Positions 43,780 to 56,424 are shown, counted from the stretch's first letter. The stretch: 64,000 bases of DNA from Thiospirillum jenense (GCF_014145225.1 NZ_JABVCQ010000008.1:1-64000); one strand, 5' to 3'. The notes: a model not told the origin generated them from the sequence alone. Program-made: numbers and translations.

Positions 43780-43803
43780 TTACCACGTTTCAGTGTGGGA
43801 ACG
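43780..43803. repeat. Dispersed palindromic repeat, partial copy 4
   Basis: Only the right arm (cagtgtgggaacg) is well preserved; the left arm is reduced to accacgtt. Confidence 0.5.
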
Positions 43804-43862
43804 TACTCTGCTCAGATGATTGATTTTGCTGGTTAAAACAACTCTATTCAAGGATTAGATCA

Positions 43863-44102
43863 ATGATAATCAAATCAGTCATACCAAAACCAAATTATCA
43901 GCTTGAAATTACCACTGCCGATGAACGGCAAGGCATATTTAATGTACAGCCTTATTTGAAGGCTGAAGCATTTGCGGCGCTGAAAGATGAAACTGTTTTT
44001 ATGCGGGTGCATAATGGTGGGTATTTTATTGAATGGGAATGTGGCGCTGATTTGTCGGCTGATACCTTGTTTGCTGATATTGGTTGGTTAATAACCGCAT
44101 AG
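43863..44102 (+). CDS. DUF2442 family protein
   Basis: A 79-residue protein with YQLEITTADERQGIFNVQPYL and VHNGGYFIEWECGADLSADTL, the DUF2442 pattern. The family is often encoded beside DUF4160-type partners and is suspected to be part of toxin-antitoxin pairs; no partner is present here. It separates the kinase gene from its response regulator. Confidence 0.82.
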   Translation: MIIKSVIPKPNYQLEITTADERQGIFNVQPYLKAEAFAALKDETVFMRVHNGGYFIEWECGADLSADTLFADIGWLITA

Positions 44103-44172
44103 GTTGAGTTGTCAGATACCGTGTGATTATTTGCGGCACTGTTATTATTCACTCTGTGTAACGAGGTTATTC

Positions 44173-44922
44173 GTGAACATCCTCCTCGTTGATGATGAAG
44201 CGCCCGCTCGGCAACGGCTGCGGCGATTATTAACTGAATTACCCAATGCCGCGACCTATCATGTGATTGGTGAATTGGCCGATAGCCGCTTGACCTTTGC
44301 GCAATGCACGGCATCACCGGTGGACGTGGTGTTATTAGACGTGCGAATGCCCGGCATGGATGGCTTGCAAGTGGCCGCGCAATTAGCACAATTAACCCCG
44401 CCGCCGGCTGTGATTTTAATTACCGCGTATTCGGAATATGCGCTCGCAGCTTTTGACCATCACGTCGCTGATTATTTGGTTAAACCGGTGCGGCGCGAGC
44501 GATTACAGGCGGCATTAGAACACCTGCATTTAACCACGCGCTTACAATCCCCGCCGCCGCCATTCAATGCGCCAGCACGGCGCACGCAATTGCAAGTCAA
44601 TTATCGCGGTGCATTGCTCACCATTCCAATTGCGACCGTTGTTTATTTACAAGCCGATCAGAAATATGTCACGGTACATTACGCGGGCGGCGCGGCGTTA
44701 ATTGACGAATCATTAAAACACTTGGAAACAGAATTTGCCGACCAGTTTATTCGCGTTCATCGCAGCATTTTAATTGCCCGCGCCGCGTTAATTGGAATTG
44801 CTAAACATCAAAACGGCGAGGCGGTGGCGGTGTTGAACGGCACTGCCGAGCGCCTGCCGATCAGTCGGCGGCATGTGGCGGCGGTGCGACAGGTGCTGCG
44901 GGCGGGAATGCAGCAATCGTGA
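44173..44922 (+). CDS. algR: LytTR response regulator, AlgR-like
   Basis: GTG start at 44173 with GAGG six bases upstream, giving 249 residues; the open frame runs back to 44104. Receiver domain: ILLVDDEAPARQRLRRLL, phosphoacceptor Asp in VVLLDVRMPGMDGLQ, and Lys in DYLVKPVRRERL. LytTR DNA-binding domain: VVYLQADQKYVTVHY and FIRVHRSILIARAAL. It controls genes such as those for exopolysaccharide and motility in relatives. Confidence 0.9.
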   Translation: MNILLVDDEAPARQRLRRLLTELPNAATYHVIGELADSRLTFAQCTASPVDVVLLDVRMPGMDGLQVAAQLAQLTPPPAVILITAYSEYALAAFDHHVADYLVKPVRRERLQAALEHLHLTTRLQSPPPPFNAPARRTQLQVNYRGALLTIPIATVVYLQADQKYVTVHYAGGAALIDESLKHLETEFADQFIRVHRSILIARAALIGIAKHQNGEAVAVLNGTAERLPISRRHVAAVRQVLRAGMQQS

Positions 44923-45049
44923 CAATCTTTTTAACACTCGACTGCGTAACGTCTGCCAAAGTCAGCTAAAATCCCCCGCACTGGCACTCAAGTAACCCAC
45001 GCCCATCAACCCCGCTAATGTTTAGCGTTTCGCATTGGAATGATCGTCA

Positions 45050-45979
45050 ATGACCGAGACTCTCAAAATTGCCACCCGCAAATCTCCACTGGCTATGTGG
45101 CAAGCCGAACACGTCGCCGCCGAACTCAGCCGTCTGTACCCCGACTTGCGGGTTGAGATCGTCGGCATGATCACGCGAGGCGACAAATTGCTCGACTCAC
45201 CGCTGGCGAAAATTGGCGGTAAAGGCTTATTTGTCAAGGAGTTAGAGCAGGGAATGCTCGACGGGGACGCCGACATCGCCGTCCACTCGATGAAAGATGT
45301 GCCGGTCGAATTTCCCGACGGGCTGCATTTAGCCGCCATTTTGGAGCGCGAAGACCCGACCGATGCGTGGGTGTCGAGCCAATACGCCACCATTGATGAG
45401 GTACCGTTCGGCGCCTGCATCGGCACCTCCAGCCTGCGCCGCCAATGTCAACTCGCCGCCCGCCGTCCTGACATCCGCATCGCCTCGTTACGCGGTAACG
45501 TCAACACCCGCCTGCGCAAATTGGACGACGGCGAATTTGTCGGCATCTTGCTGGCATCAGCGGGATTAATTCGGCTGGAATTGGCCGAGCGCATCCGAGC
45601 GCGGCTCAGTTTAGAGGACAGCTTGCCGGCGATTGGTCAGGGCGCGATTGGCATCGAGTGCCGCACCGCCGACGAGCGGGTGCATCAATTGATTGCGCCG
45701 CTGCATCACCCCGCCACCGCCTATTGCGTGTTGGCCGAACGGGCGATGAATGCGCGACTGGACGGCGGCTGCCAAGTACCAATTGCCGGTCACGCGGTGT
45801 TAGAACCCGACGGGCAACTGTACCTGCGCGGCTTGGTGGGATTACCCGACGGGCAACTGATTTTGCGCAGCGAACGGCGCGGTGATCCAGCGAATGGTGA
45901 AGCAATTGGACGCGAGGTAGCCGAAGAATTACTCGCGCACGGTGCCGATCACATTTTGGAGGCAGTGCGCGAGCTATGA
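45050..45979 (+). CDS. hemC: Porphobilinogen deaminase
   Basis: 309 residues; [17 protein letters not shown] start, [28 protein letters not shown], and the cofactor cysteine in [15 protein letters not shown]. Makes hydroxymethylbilane for haem. The stop overlaps the hemD start (ATGA). Confidence 0.96.
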   Translation: MTETLKIATRKSPLAMWQAEHVAAELSRLYPDLRVEIVGMITRGDKLLDSPLAKIGGKGLFVKELEQGMLDGDADIAVHSMKDVPVEFPDGLHLAAILEREDPTDAWVSSQYATIDEVPFGACIGTSSLRRQCQLAARRPDIRIASLRGNVNTRLRKLDDGEFVGILLASAGLIRLELAERIRARLSLEDSLPAIGQGAIGIECRTADERVHQLIAPLHHPATAYCVLAERAMNARLDGGCQVPIAGHAVLEPDGQLYLRGLVGLPDGQLILRSERRGDPANGEAIGREVAEELLAHGADHILEAVREL

Positions 45980-46788
45980 ACGCGCCGTGCGATCTGAGCG
46001 GGCAGGTCATCCTCGTCACCCGTCCGGCGGAACAGGCTGCGGGCTTGTGCCAATTAATCCACACCGCCGGCGGCGTGGCGCAGTCTTTTCCAACCGTCAT
46101 CATCCGTCCCGGTCGGCAAATGACCGCGGCGCAGGCGTTGCTGCGGGCGACCTGGGATGTGTGGATTTTTGTCAGCCGCAACGCAGTCAATTACGCGCTG
46201 CCGTTGCTGCCCGATCAGCGACTGCCCACCGATGTCGCGCTGGCCGCTGTTGGGGCGGGGACGGCGGTGGCGTTGCGGCAGGCCGGGCGGGTGCCGGATT
46301 TAATCCCCGCCAATCAAAAGTTTGACAGCGAAGGGTTGCTGGCGCTGCGGCAGTTGCGGCACGTCAAGGGGCAACGGATTTTGATTGTGCGCGGCGAAGG
46401 CGGGCGGGCGGTGTTGGCGGAAACCTTGATGCAGCGCGGGGCGGAGGTGGCGTATGCCGAGGTGTACCGTCGCGCATTGCCCGAGGTGGAGGTTAAACCG
46501 TTGATTGCCGAGTGGCGGCGGTCGCTGAATTTGCTGACCGCGACCAGTGACGAGATATTAAATAACCTGTATCAACTGGTGCCGGAGGCCGATCAGGCGT
46601 GGCTGCGCAGTTTGCCGCTGGCGGTGTTTAGCGAGCGCACGGCGGCGACGGCGATGCAACTGGGTTTTCGCGTGGTGGCGGTGGCGAGCGAAGCCAGTGA
46701 CGCGGCACTGCTGGAGGCGCTGTGTCGGCTGGTGACGATGCGCCCGCGTTTGCCAATGCCCAAGCGGTTGGTGGCGACCGTGAATTAG
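45976..46788 (+). CDS. hemD: Uroporphyrinogen-III synthase
   Basis: 270 residues; [18 protein letters not shown] start, [11 protein letters not shown] and [24 protein letters not shown] are family features, as is the C-terminal [13 protein letters not shown]. Overlaps hemC by four bases. hemX and hemY, which often follow, are absent. Confidence 0.92.
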   Translation: MNAPCDLSGQVILVTRPAEQAAGLCQLIHTAGGVAQSFPTVIIRPGRQMTAAQALLRATWDVWIFVSRNAVNYALPLLPDQRLPTDVALAAVGAGTAVALRQAGRVPDLIPANQKFDSEGLLALRQLRHVKGQRILIVRGEGGRAVLAETLMQRGAEVAYAEVYRRALPEVEVKPLIAEWRRSLNLLTATSDEILNNLYQLVPEADQAWLRSLPLAVFSERTAATAMQLGFRVVAVASEASDAALLEALCRLVTMRPRLPMPKRLVATVN

Positions 46789-46824
46789 ATGACGCCCCGC
46801 ACTCGCTCATCAAGAGAGCCGATC

Positions 46825-47736
46825 ATGTTTTATAGACAATTGGGTTTAATTGTAATTGTTTTTGCTGCTTTAATTTCTCAAGCCAATAGTGCTTGGGGGT
46901 TGATGACGCAATCAATTGCGGCAATTACTGAAAACACTCAGGCGTTATCTGACAATGACATTGTGAGGCTCTCAAAACTATCAGATGAGGTTAAAGGTAC
47001 TCAGAAAGTTGGAAAAGAACTGGGTGAATTGAATTTGCCTAATGATGTCCTCGAAGATGCGTTTTTGAGAATTGCCATTTATCAGGAAAAATTAGATAGA
47101 CAGACAGCCGAGGGGATGTTTGCGCGATTAACTGGCGTGCCTGGGTTTCGGGCAACTTTGCGGAAAATTATTGGCAACAATCGTGCTGTGACCATTGGGC
47201 ATTTGAATGAACTCAGGATTGCAGAGAGCGCGGTAACAAATGGGTTTAAAGTGTTAGGAATAGGAGAAAAATTTAACGATGGTTTAAAAAAAGGGGCCAC
47301 AGATATTGATCTATTGCTTAATAAAAAAGATCGGTTATTTGCGATTGAAGCTAAAAACTATGCCTCAACAACAAAAATACGATTGGATAGGTTTAGAGCG
47401 GATTTAGATACCTTAGTTGCATATAAAAACGCGAATAGCAATCACGTTGTTCTCTTTTGCACCATCACCAATAAACCCGATAATCTCAGCTATTTGCAGG
47501 CATTGCAGTCTGAGACGGATAAACGTGGTATTCAACTGATATTTGGATTACCGCAAGCGCAAATAGAACAAATCAAGATGTTTGATAATGCGTCACGCCG
47601 ACATGCGAATACAGATCATCCGCACTACATTATTTGGATTGTTGTATTGGGCGTAGCGTTGGTATTAGGAATCATTGGATTTGTTTTTATAAAAAACAAA
47701 ACCCGCACGCCAACTTTGCTTAAACCAACCGCTTAA
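46825..47736 (+). CDS. Membrane-anchored PD-(D/E)XK nuclease-like protein
   Basis: From the ATG at 46825 (303 residues): an N-terminal hydrophobic segment IVIVFAALISQANSAWG looks like a signal peptide or anchor, and IIWIVVLGVALVLGIIGFVFI near the end is a membrane helix. Between them HLNELRIAESAV, then GATDIDLLLNKKDRLFAIEAKNYAS, gives the E...D...ExK arrangement of the restriction-endonuclease fold. The topology would place the putative nuclease in the periplasm if the signal is used. It sits where hemX would be. Function unknown; possible roles are DNA uptake processing or defence against incoming DNA. Confidence 0.6.
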   Translation: MFYRQLGLIVIVFAALISQANSAWGLMTQSIAAITENTQALSDNDIVRLSKLSDEVKGTQKVGKELGELNLPNDVLEDAFLRIAIYQEKLDRQTAEGMFARLTGVPGFRATLRKIIGNNRAVTIGHLNELRIAESAVTNGFKVLGIGEKFNDGLKKGATDIDLLLNKKDRLFAIEAKNYASTTKIRLDRFRADLDTLVAYKNANSNHVVLFCTITNKPDNLSYLQALQSETDKRGIQLIFGLPQAQIEQIKMFDNASRRHANTDHPHYIIWIVVLGVALVLGIIGFVFIKNKTRTPTLLKPTA

Positions 47737-47782
47737 AACATGATAAATAATTGCTAGTCGAGTTAAATTGTTTAACCGTTAA

Positions 47783-48730
<948 letters not shown>

Positions 48731-48769
48731 CAATTCATTGCCAGTTTTATTGGCAACTGCGCGGCGGTT

Positions 48770-48896
48770 AGGTTGCGTTTAATCAAGTCACCAATCTCTA
48801 TTGACGAGCAACCCAACATTTTCCCTGCAATAAAAAACCGCTCCAAAATTCAATCGGTAGCGGTTAATTGTTTCACTCAATCAATTGGATTGAATG
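48770..48896. repeat. ~125-bp direct repeat, left of the flagellinolysin gene
   Basis: From gcgtttaatcaagtcac through the terminator hairpin to caatcaattgg it matches 50692-50818 at roughly 80% or better by eye. It includes the terminator at 48832-48865. Confidence 0.8.
48832..48865 (-). terminator. Intrinsic terminator of the flagellinolysin gene
   Basis: aaccgct / agcggtt stem followed by a T run on the minus strand, 58 bp after the stop. Confidence 0.8.
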
Positions 48897-48922
48897 TCAA
48901 TAGCACGGGTATCGCTGGAATG

Positions 48923-50548
48923 TTAACCCAATAAACTGAGCACTTGTTGGGGTAACTTATTGGCCTGCGCCAGTATCGTTTGGCTGGACTGTTGCAGAAT
49001 CTGCTGGCGCGTCAGTTCACCAGTTTCCCGGGCAAAGTCGGTGTCGAGAATCCGCGAGCGGGCGGCGGACGTAGTTTCGATATTGTGGGCAATGGAGTTA
49101 ATGGTATGGTCAAGCCGGTTGATGCTGGCACCGACGCGGCCGCGTTGTTCGTTAAGATAATCAATTGCCAGATCAACCTTGCCAATCACCGTTTGTGGCG
49201 CGGTTGACACATCAATCCCGGCAAGGCCGAGCGCGTTGATCGTGGTGGCGCCGATGCTGACCGCCAAACTGTCGCCACTATTCTCGCCAATCTGCAAAGC
49301 GAACGTATTTGCGCTCGCGCTCCGATCAAAACCGCCCGGCCATATTTCCGCATAATTGCTCAAGGGATCGTAGGTGTAGCCGCCGGTATCGGGAATGACC
49401 GACGCGCCCGTCAGCACCTCGCCGCCGTCCGCATCCGCCCCGCCAATCGCGCCGGTGTCCTCATTGCTGAAATAACCGCCATCCCACAGTCCTTGCACAT
49501 AACTTTGTCCGGTGGCGCCGGTGTAGGCCGCCCGAAAAGCCGCGTCGTCGGCAAAACCAGTGGTGGCGGCGAGCGCCTGATCGAAGGTTGCGCCAGTTCC
49601 GAGTTCCGCCATAATGCTTTTAATGCCGCCGCTCATTTGCTCGTTTAGAAAACGCACGGCGACATAGGCGCTGGAATACTCGAAGCTGGTAGTCGGTTGG
49701 ACGGTGGGTACGGCGGCCACCAATGCGGCGGCGGTGGTGAAATCTGCTTCCACGCGCTCGTCTGCGCCGTGAATGAATTCCGCCGTGCCCTCGATAAACC
49801 ACCAGGGCATGGCGAAGAGATTCATGTTATCTACCATCACCGTATGAACCATTTCATGGGCGATCACCCGGTCGGCTGAAAACCCGCCAAGACCATCCGG
49901 GGCAGTAAAATCCAGCATATCCACGCGCATCTCTTTAGTACCATTAGCCAGCGGAGTGATGGACGCGATAGTTCCGCCAGGCGCATCTTCTTCCAGAATG
50001 ATTTTGAAATCACTCCCCTTGCCCTCAAGACCGTAATACTCCGCAATGCGACTCTCGGATTCGCGTAGCCAAGACCCGCGCAGGCCGCTAATGACAAATT
50101 GCTCATTCTCGCTGCCGCCCATCAAGCTGCCGGTGCCATCCATCAACGACTTGCCGTTAAATTGCGTATCAATGGCGACGCGATTGATTTCCAACATCAA
50201 CTGCGACACTTCGCTCTGCATGGAACTGCGATCAGTGGTGCTGTAGGTGTCATTTGCCGCTTGCACCGCAATTTCACGAATCCGTTGCAACGCATCGCCG
50301 ACACTCCCCAGCGCCGAATCGGCCGTTTGCAGCAAGGAGACCCCGTCGTTGACGTTGCGGTGGGACTGATTTAACCCGCGGATGTGGGCGGTCATGCGCT
50401 CGGTAATCCCCAAACCCGCCGCATCATCAACCGCGTTATTGATGCGCACACCACTCGCCAGGCGCTGTGTTATCTTTTGCAGATGGTGTTCCTGACCAGC
50501 CAAACTGCGATAGGCAAATAGACTTGCCATATTCGTATTGATTTTCAT
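48923..50548 (-). CDS. Flagellinolysin: flagellin with an embedded zinc metalloprotease domain
   Basis: The first 160 residues are a standard flagellin D0/D1 ([41 protein letters not shown]) and the last 90 the matching C-terminal half ([23 protein letters not shown], ending VLSLLG). The surface-exposed middle holds HEMVH at 231-235 and WFIEGTAEF with E253, the HExxH plus Glu of gluzincin proteases, as in the proteolytic flagellins described as flagellinolysins. The filament would thus carry thousands of protease copies. 541 residues. It is preceded by a sigma-28 promoter and followed by its own terminator, so it is monocistronic. Confidence 0.93.
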   Translation of the reverse strand: MKINTNMASLFAYRSLAGQEHHLQKITQRLASGVRINNAVDDAAGLGITERMTAHIRGLNQSHRNVNDGVSLLQTADSALGSVGDALQRIREIAVQAANDTYSTTDRSSMQSEVSQLMLEINRVAIDTQFNGKSLMDGTGSLMGGSENEQFVISGLRGSWLRESESRIAEYYGLEGKGSDFKIILEEDAPGGTIASITPLANGTKEMRVDMLDFTAPDGLGGFSADRVIAHEMVHTVMVDNMNLFAMPWWFIEGTAEFIHGADERVEADFTTAAALVAAVPTVQPTTSFEYSSAYVAVRFLNEQMSGGIKSIMAELGTGATFDQALAATTGFADDAAFRAAYTGATGQSYVQGLWDGGYFSNEDTGAIGGADADGGEVLTGASVIPDTGGYTYDPLSNYAEIWPGGFDRSASANTFALQIGENSGDSLAVSIGATTINALGLAGIDVSTAPQTVIGKVDLAIDYLNEQRGRVGASINRLDHTINSIAHNIETTSAARSRILDTDFARETGELTRQQILQQSSQTILAQANKLPQQVLSLLG

Positions 50549-50634
50549 ATTCGTACTCCATTATTGTCAGAAGCTACGCCGTTGAACAAATCAGCTCAGA
50601 AGTTTATACCGCTGAACTCTACTAGCCATAACGT

Positions 50635-50661
50635 TTATCGGCAAAAGTACAGGAAACTTAA
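50635..50661 (-). promoter_or_regulatory. Sigma-28 (FliA) promoter of the flagellinolysin gene
   Basis: On the minus strand TTAAGTTT, then 11 bases, then GCCGATAA, against the consensus TAAAGTTT-N11-GCCGATAA: one mismatch. It lies about 87 bp before the ATG, so the gene should be expressed as a late flagellar gene. Confidence 0.88.
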
Positions 50662-50691
50662 GCAAATTCAGGACTTACGCGCTGGCGCGGC

Positions 50692-50818
50692 TGCGGCGTT
50701 TAATCAAGTCACTCATTTCTATTGACGGGCAACCCAGCATTTCGCCCGCAATAAAAAACCGCTCGAATCAATTTAATCGGCGGCGGTTGGTTGTTTCATT
50801 CAATCAATTGGGGTGAAT
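50692..50818. repeat. ~125-bp direct repeat, right of the flagellinolysin gene
   Basis: Second copy of 48770-48896, still containing a weakened hairpin (aaccgct with gcggtt). It now sits upstream of the flagellin promoter, where it has no obvious gene to terminate. Confidence 0.8.
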
Positions 50819-51022
50819 GAGAGGAAAGTATTGAGTTACTGCGCAACCCAACCGACCAATTCATTGCCAGTTTTATTCGCAACGCTGGTGATTTTTCATT
50901 CCCGCAACGGTCAAGGTCAATGCGCAGATTTATTAATGTGGTTGACTGATCTTGCCCCGTTCCGGTACCCTGACGTGTTTTAGGATTTTTCGCTTGATTT
51001 CGCTTGTGAGGAGCAAAAGGGC
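50819..51022. other. Leader region of the rplU operon
   Basis: Contains ttcattgccagttttatt at about 50861, also present at 48734 after argB, and the region before rplU with GAGGAG eight bases before the start codon. L21 leaders are often regulatory, but I cannot draw a specific structure. Confidence 0.4.
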
Positions 51023-51334
51023 ATGTACGCGGTGATTCAAACCGGTGGAAAACAGTATCGGGTGGCGGAAGGGGATCGGTTGCGGGTGGAAAAACTCGTG
51101 GCGGACATTGGCACAACAGTTGAGTTAGATCAGGTGTTGCTGCTGGCGGACGGCGATCAGGTGCAGATTGGGCAACCGCTGTTGGCCGGTCAGGTGGTGC
51201 GGGCGACAGTGAAAGCGCACGGGCGGGCAAAAAAGGTGCATATCGTCAAATTCCGCCGCCGCAAACATTATTTAAAACGGCAAGGGCATCGGCAATGGTT
51301 TACTGAAATTGAAATCACCGGCGTCGGCGGTTAA
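51023..51334 (+). CDS. rplU: 50S ribosomal protein L21
   Basis: 103 residues; [20 protein letters not shown] is the L21 start and [23 protein letters not shown] the C-terminal RNA-binding part. First gene of rplU-rpmA-obgE. Confidence 0.97.
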   Translation: MYAVIQTGGKQYRVAEGDRLRVEKLVADIGTTVELDQVLLLADGDQVQIGQPLLAGQVVRATVKAHGRAKKVHIVKFRRRKHYLKRQGHRQWFTEIEITGVGG

Positions 51335-51386
51335 TTCAAGCATTTGCATTGCACATTTCCGCTTTAATGATTAAAGGATTTTAGTA

Positions 51387-51656
51387 ATGGCACATAAAAA
51401 AGCAGGCGGCAGTTCACGCAATGGCCGCGATTCAGAATCAAAACGGTTGGGCGTCAAGCGTTTCGGTGGACAATTAGTGAATGCCGGCACCATTTTAGTG
51501 CGGCAGCGCGGGACGCAGTTTCATAATGGCGTCAATGTCGGATTAGGGCGCGATCATACGTTGTTTGCATTAGCGGATGGCTTTGTGCATTTTGAAATAA
51601 AGGGACCAAATAATCGCCGTTATATTCGGATTGAGCCGGTCGCTACTCCCGCATAA
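51387..51656 (+). CDS. rpmA: 50S ribosomal protein L27
   Basis: 89 residues beginning [20 protein letters not shown], with [19 protein letters not shown] following. Sits at the peptidyl-transferase centre. Fifty bp after rplU. Confidence 0.97.
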   Translation: MAHKKAGGSSRNGRDSESKRLGVKRFGGQLVNAGTILVRQRGTQFHNGVNVGLGRDHTLFALADGFVHFEIKGPNNRRYIRIEPVATPA

Positions 51657-51725
51657 CGCCGCTTCATTGTTAATGGTCAATTCGTGCAACGCCTTGCCGC
51701 CAGCGGTGAGGCGTTTTGCATTTAA

Positions 51726-52919
<1,194 letters not shown>

Positions 52920-53004
52920 GATGTTCATTGGCAATGGTCAATTACACCATTGCCAATCTCCTTGACCATTTCGCCATTCAACTTGCCACGTTATTATTAT
53001 CAAC

Positions 53005-54129
53005 ATGTTTGCACGCGCTCGCATTCCCTTTACCAAACGGTGGGTCGTTAAAATTGGTAGTGCATTAATTACCCGCGACGGTGCCGGCTTGGATCCGGAC
53101 ATTTTGCAATTATGGATTGAACAGATCGCCACTCGCCGCCGCAATGGACATCAATTAGTTTTAGTCACCTCCGGCGCGGTCGCGCAGGGCATGGTGCGTA
53201 TGGGTTGGCAGCGGCGGCCAAAGATGTTGCACGAATTACAAGCGGCCGCCGCTATTGGTCAAATGGGCTTGGTGCGCGCCTATGAAGATGGCTTTCAACG
53301 GCTGGGATTACACACCGCGCAAGTGTTATTAACGCGAGATGATTTGGCTGATCGGCGGCGCTATTTAAATGCGCGCAGTACCTTGCGCACCTTATTAAAA
53401 CTGGGCGTGATTCCGATCATTAATGAAAATGACACGGTCGCCACCGATGAATTGCGCTTTGGCGATAATGACACACTGGCCGCGCTGGTGGCCAATTTAA
53501 TTGAAGCCGAATTATTAATCCTGCTCACCGATCAAGACGGGCTATTTGACGCCGACCCGCGTTTTAATTCAGATGCCACGTTAATTAGCACTATTCCGGT
53601 GAATGACGCGCAATTAGATGTGGTCGCGGGCGGCAGCGGCAGCGCGTTAGGCAGCGGCGGCATGACCACCAAAATCCGCGCAGCCCGATTAGCCGCCCGC
53701 TCGGGATGTGCCACCGTAATTGCGCCCGGGCGTGGCGAGCAGATTTTGACGCGCATTCATCACGGCGAGTTGGTTGGTACACTATTAACGCCGGTGCAAG
53801 AGCCACAAGTGGCGAAAAAACAATGGCTTGCGGGACATTTGCAGGTGCGCGGGCGGGTGATGATTGACGCCGGCGCGGTGCGGGCGTTGCGCGAGCAGGG
53901 CAAAAGTTTGCTGGCGGTCGGTGTCAAAATGGTGCAGGGCGAGTTCAATCGCGGCGAGGTGGTGGCGTGTGTGGATTTGGCCGGTAATGAAATTGCGCGG
54001 GGGTTAATCAATTATGATGCGAATGAAACGCGGCGGATTCAAGGACAATCGAGTACGGAATTTGTGGAATTGCTGGGGTTTATTGCGGATCCGGAGTTAA
54101 TTCACCGCGACAATCTGGTGCTATTATAA
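53005..54129 (+). CDS. proB: Glutamate 5-kinase
   Basis: 374 residues; [14 protein letters not shown] start, [54 protein letters not shown], and a C-terminal PUA domain from about residue 280. First step of proline synthesis. Follows obgE as in many gammaproteobacteria. Confidence 0.96.
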   Translation: MFARARIPFTKRWVVKIGSALITRDGAGLDPDILQLWIEQIATRRRNGHQLVLVTSGAVAQGMVRMGWQRRPKMLHELQAAAAIGQMGLVRAYEDGFQRLGLHTAQVLLTRDDLADRRRYLNARSTLRTLLKLGVIPIINENDTVATDELRFGDNDTLAALVANLIEAELLILLTDQDGLFDADPRFNSDATLISTIPVNDAQLDVVAGGSGSALGSGGMTTKIRAARLAARSGCATVIAPGRGEQILTRIHHGELVGTLLTPVQEPQVAKKQWLAGHLQVRGRVMIDAGAVRALREQGKSLLAVGVKMVQGEFNRGEVVACVDLAGNEIARGLINYDANETRRIQGQSSTEFVELLGFIADPELIHRDNLVLL

Positions 54130-54163
54130 ACGTCAAATAACTGCCATTAAGGAACGAATCGCT

Positions 54164-55135
54164 ATGACTACTAACTCATCATCTAATTCCTCTAAATCGG
54201 GATCAAAACTGCGGATTAGCGTGATTGGCGGCACGGGCTTTGTCGGGCGCGCTGTGGTGGCGAAATTATTAAATGACGGCCATCAAATTCGGTTATTAGT
54301 CCGCTCAACCAGTCAACATAAAGCCTTTACTCATCCGCGCTGCACTTGGATTGCCGGTGAATTAAATAACCCGGCATCATTGCAAGCGTGTTTAGATGAC
54401 AGTGACGTGGTGATTTATTTGGTAGGTTTATTACGCGAGCGGCCGGCGGCGGGCATTACTTTTGAGGCGCTGCATTATCAAGGAGTGAAAAATACCATTG
54501 CCGCCGCGCAGGCGAGCGGGGTGAAACGCTTTTTATTGATGAGCGCAAATGGGATTGATGCGGCTATGACTTCGTATCAAATCACCAAATTGCAAGCCGA
54601 GCAGGCATTAAAAGACTCGGGATTGGATTTCACCATTTTTCGCCCGTCGGTGATCTTTGGTGATCCGCATGGTCAGGGGCGGATGGAGATTTGTACCCAA
54701 TTAAAAGCGGAATTGATTGACAGCCTGCTGCCCGCGCCACTGTTTTATTCGGGTGTATTGCCGGTGAATGCCGGTTCATTTGAATTGGGTCCGGTGTGGG
54801 TGGATGATGTCGCCGCCGCTTTTGCAATTGCCTGTCATCGTACCGATACCATTGGTCAGACTTATGAATTATGCGGGCCGGCGCGGATGACGTGGAAACA
54901 ATTATTAACGTTAATTGCGCAGGCGGCGGGTAAATCCAAATTGATGGTACCAGCGCCAGCAGCGATGATTGAATCGGTGGCGGCGGTGTTTGATCGCTTT
55001 GCGTGGTTTCCGGTCACCCGCGATCAATTGCGCATGTTATTAGCAGGCAATGTGTGCGGTGATGATGGGTTTCAACGTTTGGGCATTACACCCACGCCAT
55101 TAACTGCGCGGGCCTTGACTTATTTGCGTCAATGA
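54164..55135 (+). CDS. NAD(P)-binding protein, NDUFA9-like
   Basis: 323 residues with a Ser/Asn-rich start of 15 residues, then ISVIGGTGFVGRAVVAKLL, the dinucleotide-binding motif of atypical short-chain dehydrogenases. FRPSVIFGDPHGQGRME and the C-terminal FDRFAWFPVTRDQLRMLLAGN resemble the complex I NDUFA9/YwnB-like family that may help quinone biosynthesis or complex assembly. Confidence 0.82.
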   Translation: MTTNSSSNSSKSGSKLRISVIGGTGFVGRAVVAKLLNDGHQIRLLVRSTSQHKAFTHPRCTWIAGELNNPASLQACLDDSDVVIYLVGLLRERPAAGITFEALHYQGVKNTIAAAQASGVKRFLLMSANGIDAAMTSYQITKLQAEQALKDSGLDFTIFRPSVIFGDPHGQGRMEICTQLKAELIDSLLPAPLFYSGVLPVNAGSFELGPVWVDDVAAAFAIACHRTDTIGQTYELCGPARMTWKQLLTLIAQAAGKSKLMVPAPAAMIESVAAVFDRFAWFPVTRDQLRMLLAGNVCGDDGFQRLGITPTPLTARALTYLRQ

Positions 55136-55225
55136 ATGTGCGCAAGTTTTTATTCGTTATCATCCGAACTATCTAATCAAATGAGCCGCTTTTTGTTGAT
55201 TGTTTAATCTGCGAGGTCGCCATCC

Positions 55226-56410
55226 GTGTTATTGCGTTATTTGCCGCGTTCATTATTCACCTCGTGCTGGTTTTTATTCACCACAACCGCCGTGTTGACT
55301 GGTTGCAATAACGCGACGGCGCCGGCAGCGGGCGGGCCGCCCGGTGGTCGCGGTACACCCGAAGTCAGCGTGGTCGTGGTCAAAACCGCGCCCGTGACCT
55401 TGACCACTGAGCTGACCGGCCGCGCTGCGCCGTATCAAATTGCCGAAGTCCGCCCGCAGGTTGGCGGGTTAATTCAAGCGCGGGCGTTTCAGGAGGGGGC
55501 GCAGATTCGCGCCGGGCAGGTGTTATATCAGATTGATGCGGCGCGTTATCGGGCGACCTATGCCAGTGCCGAGGCGGCGTTAGCGCGGGCGCAGGCGACG
55601 CAAGCGCGGGCGAAGTTGAAGGCGAATCGTTACGCCAATTTGCTGCGGGCGAAGGCGGTCAGTCAGGAGGATTCTGACGATACCGCCGCGGCGTTGAAGG
55701 AGGCGGATGCCGAAGTCGCGCTGGCGCAGGCGAGTTTGACGGCGGCGCGGATTGATTTGGATTACACGCAGGTCAAGGCGCCGATTGCGGGGCGGATTGG
55801 GCGGTCGGCGTTGACGCAGGGGGCGTTGGTCACGGCGAATCAGGAACAGGCGTTGGCGACGGTGCAACAACTTGATCCGATCTACGTTGATCTGACGCAA
55901 TCGAGCGCGCAATTGTTGCGATTGCGGCAGGCGCTGGCGGATGGGCGCTTGCAACGGCCGGCTGGTGAACAGCCGAGTGTGACGTTGATTTTGGAGGATG
56001 AAACGCGCTATCCACACGCCGGGCGGTTGAAATTTTCGGAGGTGACGGTGTCACAAGGCACGGGGACGGTGACGTTGCGGGCGACCTTTCCCAATCCCGA
56101 CCGTATTTTGTTACCGGGGATGTTTGTCCGCGCTCTGGTCGAGGAGGGGACGCGGGCGGATGCAATTTTGATTCCGCAGCAGGCGGTGCAACGCGATCGG
56201 CGTGGCAATCCGACGGCGCTGGTGGTGACGGCGGACAATCAGGTGGCGCAGCATGTGTTGCAAATTAACCGCACTCAGGGCGATCAGTGGCTGGTGGAGA
56301 GCGGCTTGGCGGCGGGTGAGCGGGTGATTGTGGAGGGATTGCAACATGTGCGGCCGGGGATGCAGGTGAAGGTGGTTGAGGCGGGCGCGGCGGCGGCGCC
56401 CGTGCATTAA
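55226..56410 (+). CDS. RND efflux periplasmic adaptor (AcrA/MexA-like)
   Basis: 394 residues; lipoprotein signal with lipobox LTGC at residues 24-27. ELTGRAAPYQIAEVRPQVGGLI, the coiled-coil hairpin rich in Ala/Arg/Lys, IDLDYTQVKAPIAGRIG (lipoyl domain) and ILIPQQAVQRDRRGNPTALVV are typical of HlyD/AcrA adaptors. Its inner-membrane partner acrB should follow directly but begins 7.4 kb away at 63802, after an insertion. Confidence 0.92.
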   Translation: MLLRYLPRSLFTSCWFLFTTTAVLTGCNNATAPAAGGPPGGRGTPEVSVVVVKTAPVTLTTELTGRAAPYQIAEVRPQVGGLIQARAFQEGAQIRAGQVLYQIDAARYRATYASAEAALARAQATQARAKLKANRYANLLRAKAVSQEDSDDTAAALKEADAEVALAQASLTAARIDLDYTQVKAPIAGRIGRSALTQGALVTANQEQALATVQQLDPIYVDLTQSSAQLLRLRQALADGRLQRPAGEQPSVTLILEDETRYPHAGRLKFSEVTVSQGTGTVTLRATFPNPDRILLPGMFVRALVEEGTRADAILIPQQAVQRDRRGNPTALVVTADNQVAQHVLQINRTQGDQWLVESGLAAGERVIVEGLQHVRPGMQVKVVEAGAAAAPVH

Positions 56411-56424
56411 ATTGATGACCAGCG

